Source: CAIWAH01 sp964602595 | GTDB taxonomy: Bacteria > Verrucomicrobiota > Verrucomicrobiia > Limisphaerales > UBA9464 | Length of the DNA stretch: 64,000 nucleotides | NCBI GenBank assembly: GCA_964602595.1 | Contig: CAZRRO010000014.1 | Span: forward strand, 119,775-183,774 | Reading direction: 5' to 3' | Part shown: piece by piece, positions 52,465 to 60,436 of the stretch | Layout of the letters: each line of letters opens with the position of its first letter | Position numbering within the stretch: position 1 is the stretch's first letter | Position numbers and translations under genes: made by a program | The notes under the pieces: generated by a model | The model's database searches: none | What the model was told of the DNA's origin: nothing | Seen by the model: the letters and a program-made list of their open reading frames with translations, nothing else

Positions 52465-53388
52465 TCAGGACAAGGTGACCCCGGCGCGCTGGGCGGTGCG
52501 GATGAGGGCGTCTGCCATGTCGCTCGGCGTGACGGCCACCTCGATCCCACATTCGTTGAACACGGCGATCTTGGCGGCGGCGGTGTCTTCCGCGCCGCCG
52601 ATGACGGCGCCGGCGTGACCCATGCGGCGTCCGGCCGGAGCCGTGGCACCCGCGATGAAGCCGGCGACCGGCTTCTTGCAGTTCGCCTTGATCCAGCGGG
52701 CCGCCTCCACTTCGGCGCTGCCGCCGATTTCGCCGATCATGATGATGCCGACGGTTTCGGGGTCGTCGTTGAACAGCTTGATGACATCGAGGTGCGAGGT
52801 GCCGTTGACTGGATCGCCACCGATGCCGACGCAAGTGCTCTGGCCGATGCCCTTCACGGTCAGTTGGTAGACTGCCTCGTAGGTCAGGGTGCCAGAGCGG
52901 GAAACGACGCCGACGCGGCCCTTCTTGTGAATGTAGCCGGGAGCGATGCCAATGCGGCAGCCGCCCTTGGAACCTTCACCGGTGCCGGGAGTCACCACGC
53001 CGGGGCAGTTGGGGCCGACCAGCCGGGTTTTGGCGCCTTGCATGGCGCGTTTGACCCGCACCATGTCCTTGACCGGAATGCCCTCGGTGATAGCCACGGC
53101 CAGTTCGAGACCGGCAGCGACGCCTTCGAGGATCGCGTCGCCCGCGAAGGGCGGCGGCACAAAGATGGCAGAGACGGTCGCGCCGGTTTCCCGGGCGGCG
53201 TCGGCGACGGTGTTGAAGATGGGGACCTTATGCCCGGCGTGTTCGAAGAATTGCCCGCCCTTTCCCGGGGTGACACCGGCGACGACTTGGGTGCCGTAGT
53301 CAAGGGAGAGCTTGGCGTGGCGGCCACCGAAATCACCGGTGATGCCTTGGACGAGAATCTTGGTCTGGGGAGTAACGAGGATGGCCAT
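52465..53388 (-). CDS. sucD: Succinate-CoA ligase, alpha subunit
   Basis: 307 residues. TPQTKILVQGITGDFGGRHA and GGVTPGKGGQ are the CoA-binding segment (VTPGKGG), GEIGGSAEVEAARWIK is the ligase signature and GRRMGHAGAVIGG carries the active His. It makes succinyl-CoA reversibly with the beta subunit, producing nucleoside triphosphate in the TCA cycle. It is separated from sucC by a VOC gene on the same strand. Confidence 0.95.
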   Translation of the reverse strand: MAILVTPQTKILVQGITGDFGGRHAKLSLDYGTQVVAGVTPGKGGQFFEHAGHKVPIFNTVADAARETGATVSAIFVPPPFAGDAILEGVAAGLELAVAITEGIPVKDMVRVKRAMQGAKTRLVGPNCPGVVTPGTGEGSKGGCRIGIAPGYIHKKGRVGVVSRSGTLTYEAVYQLTVKGIGQSTCVGIGGDPVNGTSHLDVIKLFNDDPETVGIIMIGEIGGSAEVEAARWIKANCKKPVAGFIAGATAPAGRRMGHAGAVIGGAEDTAAAKIAVFNECGIEVAVTPSDMADALIRTAQRAGVTLS

Positions 53389-53424
53389 GTCGAAAAGGGA
53401 GTTGGCGGTGACGGAATGCTGCGG

Positions 53425-53820
53425 TCAGTGCTGGCAGCCAGGGTTGCAGGCGCCGGGTTTTCGTTGGTGGATGCAGAGCACGTTGTTGTCGGGATCGAAA
53501 ATGAATGCCATCTGGCAAACAGGCGTGGGGAAGGGTTCGATCTTGAAGCAAACCCCCTTGGATTTAAGGGCGGCGATGGCGTCGTCGAAGTCTTCGACTT
53601 CCAAAGCCACGCAGCAGCCGTCCGAGCTGGGCAGCCAACCGGGAGCGCAGCCGAGCGAAAGGGTGCTGGCGCCGATGTCGTATTCGGTCCACTGCATGCC
53701 GCCGGGTTCGCCGTGGACCATTGTGGGCTTCAGGCCAAGGGTGCCCTCGTAGAACGACCGCGCCCGCGCCATGTCGGTGACGGCGTAGCAGGAGAAGGCG
53801 ATTTCAGAAACCTTGACCAT
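53425..53820 (-). CDS. VOC-family (glyoxalase-fold) protein
   Basis: 131 residues from ATG 53818-53820; the longer frame upstream is antisense-like to sucC. EIAFSCYAVTDMARARSFYEGTLGLKP is the VOC opening, GGMQWTEYDIGASTLSLG follows, and VALEVEDFDDAIAALKSKGV plus FIFDPDNNVLCIHQRK finish the fold. Possible metal ligands are in the E/H positions, but no substrate is implied. The C-terminus has three Cys/His (ACNPGCQH). It lies 12 bases downstream of the sucC stop region and 37 bases upstream of sucD, so it is in the TCA operon. Confidence 0.85.
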   Translation of the reverse strand: MVKVSEIAFSCYAVTDMARARSFYEGTLGLKPTMVHGEPGGMQWTEYDIGASTLSLGCAPGWLPSSDGCCVALEVEDFDDAIAALKSKGVCFKIEPFPTPVCQMAFIFDPDNNVLCIHQRKPGACNPGCQH

Positions 53821-53831
53821 GGCAGGACCGC

Positions 53832-55016
53832 TTAGGCGGCGACCAGTTTCACGATCTTCTGCGCGGCGTCGGCCATGCTGTCGCCGGAGACTAGCGAAAG
53901 GCCGGAGGCGGCGAGCGTGGCCTTGCCCGCGACAACGTTGTTGCCTTCCAGGCGCACGACGAGGGGCAGCTTCAGGCCGACTTCCTTCACGGCCTCCACG
54001 ATGCCGGTGGCAATCACGTTGCAGTCCATGATGCCGCCGAAGATGTTGACGAAGATGCCCTTCACGTTCGGGTCGCCGAGGATGATCTTGAACGCGGCCA
54101 CGACCTGTTCCTTGGAAGCGCCGCCGCCGACATCGAGGAAGTTGGCGGGGTTGCCGCCGAAGTGCTTGATGATGTCCATCGTGCTCATGGCGAGGCCGGC
54201 GCCGTTGACGAGGCACGCGATATTGCCGTCGAGCGCGATGTAGCTCAGGCCGAATTTGGACGCCTCGATCTCCTTCGAGTCCTCCTCGTTGAGGTCGCGG
54301 AGCTCGGTGATCGTCGGATGACGGTAGAGCGCGTTGTCGTCGAACGATACCTTGCCATCGAGGGCCAGCACCTGGTCGTCCGGCGTGGTGATGAGCGGAT
54401 TCACCTCGACCATCGCGGCGTCGGTTTCCCAGAACATGTTCCACAGGTTGCGGATCAGCTTGGCCGCGTTCTTCGCCTCGGCGGGATTCAGATGCAGACC
54501 GAAGATCAGTTGGCGCACCTGATAGTCCGCGAGCCCGTAGGCAGGATCGACATGGACCTTGAAGATCTTTTCGGGAGTCTCATGTGCGACTTTCTCGATT
54601 TCCACGCCGCCTTCGGTGGAGGCCACGATGACGGGGCGGGAAGTGGCTCGATCAAGCAGGATGGCGAGATAGTATTCCTTCTTGATGTCGCTCGCGACGG
54701 TGAAATAGACGGTCTGCACCTTGCGGCCGGCCGGGCCGGTCTGGAGCGTGACGAGGGTGTTGCCCAGCATCTTGCCGGCGACTTCCTTGGCGTCCGCCTT
54801 GGTCTTGCAGAACTTCACGCCGCCCTTGAACCCATCGGTGAAGGTGCCCTTGCCGCGGCCGCCGGCGTGGATCTGGGACTTTACCATCGTGGGGCCTTCG
54901 GGCAGGCCGGCCAATGCGGTGACAAACTCCTCGGGGGTCTTGGCCGGGGCGCCTTTGGGCACGGGCACACCGTATTTTTCGAAGAGGGCCTTGGCCTGAT
55001 ACTCGTGAATGTTCAT
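53832..55016 (-). CDS. sucC: Succinate-CoA ligase, beta subunit
   Basis: 394 residues. MNIHEYQAKALFEKYGVPVP is the canonical ATP-grasp opening, followed by MVKSQIHAGGRGKGTF, EVNPLITTPDDQVLALDGKV and the CoA-side FLDVGGGASKEQV with GIFVNIFGGIMDCNVIA. It forms the nucleotide-binding half of the enzyme that interconverts succinyl-CoA and succinate. It lies in the cluster citrate synthase-sucC-VOC-sucD. Confidence 0.96.
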   Translation of the reverse strand: MNIHEYQAKALFEKYGVPVPKGAPAKTPEEFVTALAGLPEGPTMVKSQIHAGGRGKGTFTDGFKGGVKFCKTKADAKEVAGKMLGNTLVTLQTGPAGRKVQTVYFTVASDIKKEYYLAILLDRATSRPVIVASTEGGVEIEKVAHETPEKIFKVHVDPAYGLADYQVRQLIFGLHLNPAEAKNAAKLIRNLWNMFWETDAAMVEVNPLITTPDDQVLALDGKVSFDDNALYRHPTITELRDLNEEDSKEIEASKFGLSYIALDGNIACLVNGAGLAMSTMDIIKHFGGNPANFLDVGGGASKEQVVAAFKIILGDPNVKGIFVNIFGGIMDCNVIATGIVEAVKEVGLKLPLVVRLEGNNVVAGKATLAASGLSLVSGDSMADAAQKIVKLVAA

Positions 55017-55086
55017 GGGAAAATGGACTGATCGCTATTGAAACGGACGGACATCCGAGCAAAGCAGGGATGTCGCTTAGGGTGGG

Positions 55087-56232
55087 TCAGCGTTGTTCGA
55101 TCGGCATGACCTTGAGTCCGACGGGGCCGGTATAAACCGATTGCGGGCGGATCAGGCGGTTGTCCGCCAATTGCTCCAACACGTGGGCGGTCCAGCCGCT
55201 GGTGCGGGCGATGGCGAAAATCGGGGTGAAGAGATCGGTCGGGATGCCGAGGCTATAGTAGACCGTGGCGCTGTAGAAATCGACGTTCGCGTGAAGCGTC
55301 TTCTTCTCCAGCATCAGCTCGGCGATGCGTTCGGACATCTGGATCCACTTGGGTTCACCGAGCTGCGAGGACAGGATCTGGGCCATGCGCTTAAGGTGCG
55401 GTGCGCGAGGATCGAGCACCTTGTAGACGCGGTGGCCGATACCCATGATCTTCCGCTTCTGGGCGAGGCAGTCGTCCACGTAGGCGTCAACCTTGTCCAG
55501 TGATCCGATCTCTTGGAGCATCTTGATCACCCCCTCGTTGGCGCCGCCGTGCAGCGGTCCCTTGAGAGTTCCGATTGCGGTCGTGATCGCGGAATACATG
55601 TCCGACAGGGTGGCGATGGTGACGCGGGCACTGAAGGTGGAGGCGTTCATGCCGTGGTCCGCGTGGAGCACGTAGCACATGTCCATCGTGTTCACCTTCT
55701 CGGCGGAAGGCTTCTCCCCGTCGATCATCCACAGGAAATTGGCGGCCTCGCCCAGCGTCGGATCCGGCGCGATGAGGGGCAGTCCCTGGCGGGCGCGGTG
55801 GAAATAGGCCATCACCACGGGGATCTGCGCGATCAGCCGGAGCGCCTTGCGCCGCTGGGCGTCCATCGTGTCGTCGTCGGCGACCGAATCGTAGCAGCCG
55901 AGGGCGCTGACGCCGGTGCGGATGGCGTGCATGGGCGGACAATCCTTCGGCAGCTTGGTGAGCATCTCGGTGACGCCCTGGGGAAGTTCGCGGTAACCGG
56001 CAAGGATCGCCTTTAGTTCCGCGAGTTCCTTCTTGTTCGGCAGGTGATTGTGGTGGAGCAGATGCACCACTTCCTCGTAGGTGACCTTGCCGGCCAGTTC
56101 ATTGATGTCGTAGCCGCAATAGATCAGTTGACCGACGTCGCCACGGACATCGCTCAGGCGGGTGTGGGCGGCGATGATGCCTTCAAGGCCCTTGGAGACG
56201 GCGGAGGGAGTGGCTGGAGTGGCGTTGCTCAT
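55087..56232 (-). CDS. gltA: Citrate synthase
   Basis: 381 residues from ATG 56230-56232 (MSNATPATPSAVS). The catalytic His is in HADHGMNASTFSARV, the second His in LKGPLHGGANEGV and the Asp in NVDFYSATVYYSLGI. KIMGIGHRVYKVLDPRAPH is the oxaloacetate segment. The short length is typical of the citrate/2-methylcitrate synthase group of Gram-positive-type enzymes; the substrate split cannot be settled from sequence, but the neighbouring sucCD favours citrate synthase. Confidence 0.93.
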   Translation of the reverse strand: MSNATPATPSAVSKGLEGIIAAHTRLSDVRGDVGQLIYCGYDINELAGKVTYEEVVHLLHHNHLPNKKELAELKAILAGYRELPQGVTEMLTKLPKDCPPMHAIRTGVSALGCYDSVADDDTMDAQRRKALRLIAQIPVVMAYFHRARQGLPLIAPDPTLGEAANFLWMIDGEKPSAEKVNTMDMCYVLHADHGMNASTFSARVTIATLSDMYSAITTAIGTLKGPLHGGANEGVIKMLQEIGSLDKVDAYVDDCLAQKRKIMGIGHRVYKVLDPRAPHLKRMAQILSSQLGEPKWIQMSERIAELMLEKKTLHANVDFYSATVYYSLGIPTDLFTPIFAIARTSGWTAHVLEQLADNRLIRPQSVYTGPVGLKVMPIEQR

Positions 56233-56351
56233 CGTGAAAATGCGGTTTCGGTCTGAAAAACGTGGGCAAAGTCTGTTGGCGAGTCCGGGGGCGTCAACGG
56301 ATTTCCCCGAAAATGACGTCGCAGCTTGTCGGTTGATGACGCAATTGGCAA

Positions 56352-57110
56352 ATGGTCCGCGCTGCACGACAATGGACACAACCTGTGGTCATCTCCGTCA
56401 TCATCCCGGCTTTTAACGAGGAGAAGTTGCTGCCCGCAACGCTGGCGGCCATTCGCGAGGCGGAGACGGCCTTCCTTCAGCGTGGTTGGCGGACCGAACT
56501 CATCGTCTGCGACAACAACTCCACCGACCGGACGGCGGAACTAGCGCGGCTCGCCGGCGCGAAGGTCGTCTTCGAGCCGATCAATCAAATCGCCCGTGCG
56601 CGCAATGCCGGGGCGGCTGCGGCGACAGGGGACTGGTTGCTGTTCATCGACGCCGACTCCCAGCCTTCGCCCGGACTTTTGGCTGACGCCGCCGATGCCA
56701 TCGCTTCGGGCCGCGTAATTGGCTGCGGTGCCACACTGAGACTGGACGTCCCGAGCTGGTGGTATCACGCGCTGGCGGGAGTCTGGATCTGCTGGAGCCG
56801 GCTCGCGAAACATATGGCCGGTTCGTTTGTCTGCGTGGAGGCGGCGGCCTTCCGCGAACTGGGCGGATTCTCGTCCCAGCTGTTCGCCGCGGAGGAACTG
56901 GAATTTTCGTCGCGGCTCAAGCAATTAGCCCGCCGGCAGGGCCGCCGTGTGGTCATTCTGCATCGGCACCCGCTCCTGACCTCAGGGCGGAAGATCAAAC
57001 TCTACAGCGCACGCGAAACACTGATGTTCTTCCTGAAGTCAGCGCTGCGGCCCAGGAAGACCCTATCGGATCGCGACCAGTGCGTGCTGTGGTATGACGG
57101 CCGCCGGTAA
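56352..57110 (+). CDS. Family 2 glycosyltransferase
   Basis: 252 residues from ATG 56352; a GTG at 56385 directly before the conserved VISVIIPAFNEEKLL is equally plausible. The GT-A fold is visible: LIVCDNNSTDRTAELARLAG, the DxD-like LLFIDADSQP, and FVCVEAAAFRELGGF followed by the ED-like AAEELEFSSRL. It transfers a sugar from a nucleotide donor to lipid or polysaccharide. There is one weakly hydrophobic stretch (WWYHALAGVWICWSRL) but no clear membrane anchor. It stands alone, divergent from citrate synthase. Confidence 0.88.
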   Translation: MVRAARQWTQPVVISVIIPAFNEEKLLPATLAAIREAETAFLQRGWRTELIVCDNNSTDRTAELARLAGAKVVFEPINQIARARNAGAAAATGDWLLFIDADSQPSPGLLADAADAIASGRVIGCGATLRLDVPSWWYHALAGVWICWSRLAKHMAGSFVCVEAAAFRELGGFSSQLFAAEELEFSSRLKQLARRQGRRVVILHRHPLLTSGRKIKLYSARETLMFFLKSALRPRKTLSDRDQCVLWYDGRR

Positions 57111-57140
57111 CGGGCAGTGAACCGCCACGGCCGGGAAAAC

Positions 57141-57172
57141 AAAAAGGGCCGCGCCCGGGAGGACGCGGCCCT
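57141..57172 (-). terminator. Intrinsic terminator of the mre-rng operon
   Basis: On the minus strand a 9-base stem (AGGGCCGCG at 57145-57153 on the plus strand, CGCGGCCCT at 57164-57172) is followed by five T residues. It lies 15 bases after the rng stop. Confidence 0.9.
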
Positions 57173-57186
57173 GATCGAAGCAACGC

Positions 57187-59190
57187 TCAGAGTTGGCTCT
57201 TCCCGAGTTCCTCGTTGGTGCTGGCGTTGATGATGCGCCACTGCTCGGTGTGGAAGCCGACTTCGGGCCGGAACGAGAGTTTCGCGAAGAACTTCTTCTC
57301 GAGTTCGATCAGCAGCTTCTCGTCCTCGGTGCGCAGCCGTTCGAGCACGGTCGGGTGACAATGCACACGGAGTTGGAAGTCTTCGTCGCTGCGCGGACGG
57401 GCCTTCATAATCGCGGTGAGCTTGCGCTGGATCTCCACACTCATGCTCTCGGGGCTCTTGAGGACGCCCTTGCCGCGGCAGTGTGGACAGTCGTGTAACA
57501 TAGAGGCCGCGACCGACTCGGTGTGCCGCTGTCGGGTCATCTCCATGAGGCCAAGCTGGGAGAGCGGGAGCACGTGGGTCTTGGCTCGGTCGCGCTTTAG
57601 GTTCTCCTTCATGCGCTGGAATACGCGCTGCTGGTCGCCGCGGGACTTCATGTCGATGAAGTCGAGCACGATGATGCCGCCCATGTTCCGGAGGCGAAGC
57701 TGGCGGCAGATTTCGTCGGCAGCTTCCAGGTTGACCTTGAGGAGATTCTGGTCGTGGTCCTTCGAGCCCTTGTGGCGGCCGGTGTTGACGTCGATGGCCA
57801 CCAGGGCCTCGGTTTCGTCCACGATCAGGTAACCGCCGCTGCGCAGCGTGATTTGCCGGCCGAAGGCATTCTCGAGCTGCTTGGAAATGTTGAAGCGGTC
57901 GAAAACCGGCTGGGCCTCATTGTAGAAGAAGACCTTCTTCGCGGAACGCGGGCTGATGCGGCCGATGAGGTCGCGGACGCGTTCGTATTGGTGGCTGTCG
58001 TCAATGACAATCCGGGTCACCTCCTCGGTGAGGAAGTCGCGGACCGTGCGCTCGATGAGGTCGGGCTCTTGGAACACGCAGGAGGGCGCCTTCCCGTCCT
58101 TAATCTTCGCCTGAATGTTGTTCCACTCCTCGAGCAGCATCGCGAGGTCACGGATGAAGTAACGCTTCAGCTTGTCCTCACCGGCGGTGCGGATGATCAC
58201 GCCCATGCCCTCGGGGATGCTCAGCTCGCGGACGATTTTCTTGAGCCGTTGGCGTTCCTCGTGGTTCTCAATCTTGCGGCTGATGCCGGACTGGTCGGAA
58301 TTCGGCAGTAGCACCAAGTAGCGGCCGGGCAGGGAGAGATTGGTCGTGACGCGCGGGCCCTTGGTTCCGATGGGGCCCTTGGTGACCTGGATGATGATCT
58401 CGCTGCCGATGGGATAGAGCTTCGGCACGTCCTTCTGCGTGATCTTGGGTTTGTCCTTCTTGCGCTTCTTGTCGGTGTCGCGTTCGACCACCTCGACGCT
58501 CGAATCGAAGTTGTTCGGGATGATGTCCCAGTAGTGAAGGAAGGCGTTCTTGTCGAAGCCGATGTCCACGAACGCGGCCTTCAGGCCATCTTCCAGGTTC
58601 TTGACCTTGCCCTTGTAGATCGAGCCGACGAGCCGCTCCGTGTTGGAACGTTCGACCGTGTAGTCCTCCAGCCGAGATTCCTCGAGCAAGGCCACGCGGG
58701 TTTCGAGCGGTTCGGCGTTGATGATGACCTCGATGGTCTTCTTCGGCTCCGGCCGGATGAGTTGCTTGACCTTCTTGACCACCTGCTTGACGGCGGCCCG
58801 GGCCTTTTCCATGAAGGTCTTGGGCGCGCGCTCGGGCTTGGCCGGCGTGGTTTCGCCCTCGCCCTCTTCGTCGTGCTCATGGTCGCGCTGGTCGGTGGTT
58901 TCCTCGGGCCGGGTCAGGTCCGGCGAACGGTAACGCTGGTCGCGGCCGGCGGCCGGGGCGTGATCGTGGTCGTCATGGGTGTCCTCGGGGAGTCCGGCGG
59001 CGAGGTTTTCGGCGCGGCGGATTTCGGCCTCGTGACGGCGACGGTCGAAATGGGTTTCCTCAGGGTTGCGGGCGCCCACGACCTCGGCGCGGGCATTGGC
59101 CGCGGCGCGGTTGGGCTTGGGGGCGCTGAGCCCGCGGTTCGGCTTGAACCGCATCGGGCCTTTGCCCCGCTTGAAGTTTTGACTGCTCAT
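57187..59190 (-). CDS. rng: Ribonuclease G/E family endoribonuclease
   Basis: 667 residues. The first 180 are charged and low-complexity (Arg/Glu/His) and unlike RNase G; the catalytic part follows. The S1-like domain is at SIYKGKVKNLEDGLKAAFVD. The metal-binding catalytic Asp residues are in VAIDVNTGRHKG and IIVLDFIDMKSRGDQQ. A Zn-link CPHCRGKGV sits near the C-terminus. It cuts single-stranded AU-rich RNA in rRNA maturation and mRNA turnover. It is the last gene of the cell-shape operon, as the rng-mre linkage in many bacteria, and ends at its own terminator. Confidence 0.94.
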   Translation of the reverse strand: MSSQNFKRGKGPMRFKPNRGLSAPKPNRAAANARAEVVGARNPEETHFDRRRHEAEIRRAENLAAGLPEDTHDDHDHAPAAGRDQRYRSPDLTRPEETTDQRDHEHDEEGEGETTPAKPERAPKTFMEKARAAVKQVVKKVKQLIRPEPKKTIEVIINAEPLETRVALLEESRLEDYTVERSNTERLVGSIYKGKVKNLEDGLKAAFVDIGFDKNAFLHYWDIIPNNFDSSVEVVERDTDKKRKKDKPKITQKDVPKLYPIGSEIIIQVTKGPIGTKGPRVTTNLSLPGRYLVLLPNSDQSGISRKIENHEERQRLKKIVRELSIPEGMGVIIRTAGEDKLKRYFIRDLAMLLEEWNNIQAKIKDGKAPSCVFQEPDLIERTVRDFLTEEVTRIVIDDSHQYERVRDLIGRISPRSAKKVFFYNEAQPVFDRFNISKQLENAFGRQITLRSGGYLIVDETEALVAIDVNTGRHKGSKDHDQNLLKVNLEAADEICRQLRLRNMGGIIVLDFIDMKSRGDQQRVFQRMKENLKRDRAKTHVLPLSQLGLMEMTRQRHTESVAASMLHDCPHCRGKGVLKSPESMSVEIQRKLTAIMKARPRSDEDFQLRVHCHPTVLERLRTEDEKLLIELEKKFFAKLSFRPEVGFHTEQWRIINASTNEELGKSQL

Positions 59191-59215
59191 GGGGAGTTAC
59201 TGGGAATGGTTGGCG

Positions 59216-60436
59216 TCAATAGTGGCGCCGGTAGAGATGGATGTTCTGGAGGATGCCGATGGCGACGAGTGAGCTGATCACTGAGGTTCCGCCTGCGCTA
59301 AGCAGGGGCAGCGGGATGCCCTTCACCGGCAACAAATGGATGTTCATGCCTATGTTCACGAAGATGTGCGTGAACAGCAGCGCGACGACGCCGACGGCGA
59401 GGAGCCGTCCGAGCCGGTCGCGGGCCTCGCCGGCCACCTTGATGCCCGTGAAGAGCACCACGGCGTAAAGGCCGATGACGGTCACGCTGCCGAGAAAACC
59501 TTTCTCCTCGGCGATGACCGAGAAGATGAAATCGTTGTGAGCCACGGTGCGGGGCAGGTATCCCAGTGCGCTCTGGCGCCCCTCCCGCCAGCCCTTGCCG
59601 GTCAGGCCGCCGGAGCCGACGGAGATCAACGCCTGCTCGATATTGTAGCTCTTGCGCTTGAGTTCCGCCCGGGCGGCCGCGCGCTGGGCCGGCGTTGCGT
59701 CCTTGGGGATAGGGTTGAACCCGAAATACACCTGGATGCGGGCGCGCTGGTAATTCTTGAGCGGGACGAAATGCCAGCCTTCCGGCACCAGCAGCGCGTC
59801 GGCCAGCAGCAGGGCGGCCGCGAGACCCACGCCAGCGGAAAAGCGGATCAAAAACCGTCGCGGGGCGCCGGCGACCAGCAGTTGCACGAAGGCAACTGGG
59901 AGGAAGACCGCCGCCGAGCCCAGGTCCGGTTGAACCGCGATGAGCGTGAATGGCAGCAGAGCCATCGCCAGTGCCTTGCCGACGATGAAGGGCGAACCCA
60001 GCTCCCCGGTCGGACGGGACAGGTAGTTCGCGAGCGAGAACAGGAAGGCCAGCTTGGCGAACTCGGCCGGCTGGAACTGGACCGGCCCGAGTTCAATCCA
60101 GCGCATGGCGCCCCAGCCGTTGTCGGAGCCGATGCCCGGAATTAGGACAAGCACCAGCAGGATCACCGACGCCCAATAGGCCACCAGCGACCAGCGGGCG
60201 ATCCGGCCGTAGTCGAGGAGCGAGAGCACAAACGCGGCGATGAGTCCGATGGCATAGGCGGCACCCTGCGTGAAGACGCGGTAACGCCACCAAGGGAGGT
60301 GGTTGGCCGCATCCGTGTTCGCGGTCGCCGAAAAGATGAAAGCCGAGCCCACGAGCATGAGTCCGAGCACCGCAAGCCAAAGCGGCCAGAGGATGCTCGC
60401 CTCGCGGCGGGAGGAGGGGGCGGTGAAGTGGTTCAT
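59216..60436 (-). CDS. rodA: RodA-type peptidoglycan glycosyltransferase
   Basis: 406 residues with about ten membrane helices. The SEDS signatures are GAMRWIELGPVQFQPAEFAKL, the active-site region with LIAVQPDLGSAAVFLPV, and LPRTVAHNDFIFSVIAEEKGF, followed by GIPLPLLSAGGTSVISSL. RodA polymerises lipid II glycan strands together with PBP2 during elongation. Its start overlaps the mrdA stop by four bases. Confidence 0.95.
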   Translation of the reverse strand: MNHFTAPSSRREASILWPLWLAVLGLMLVGSAFIFSATANTDAANHLPWWRYRVFTQGAAYAIGLIAAFVLSLLDYGRIARWSLVAYWASVILLVLVLIPGIGSDNGWGAMRWIELGPVQFQPAEFAKLAFLFSLANYLSRPTGELGSPFIVGKALAMALLPFTLIAVQPDLGSAAVFLPVAFVQLLVAGAPRRFLIRFSAGVGLAAALLLADALLVPEGWHFVPLKNYQRARIQVYFGFNPIPKDATPAQRAAARAELKRKSYNIEQALISVGSGGLTGKGWREGRQSALGYLPRTVAHNDFIFSVIAEEKGFLGSVTVIGLYAVVLFTGIKVAGEARDRLGRLLAVGVVALLFTHIFVNIGMNIHLLPVKGIPLPLLSAGGTSVISSLVAIGILQNIHLYRRHY

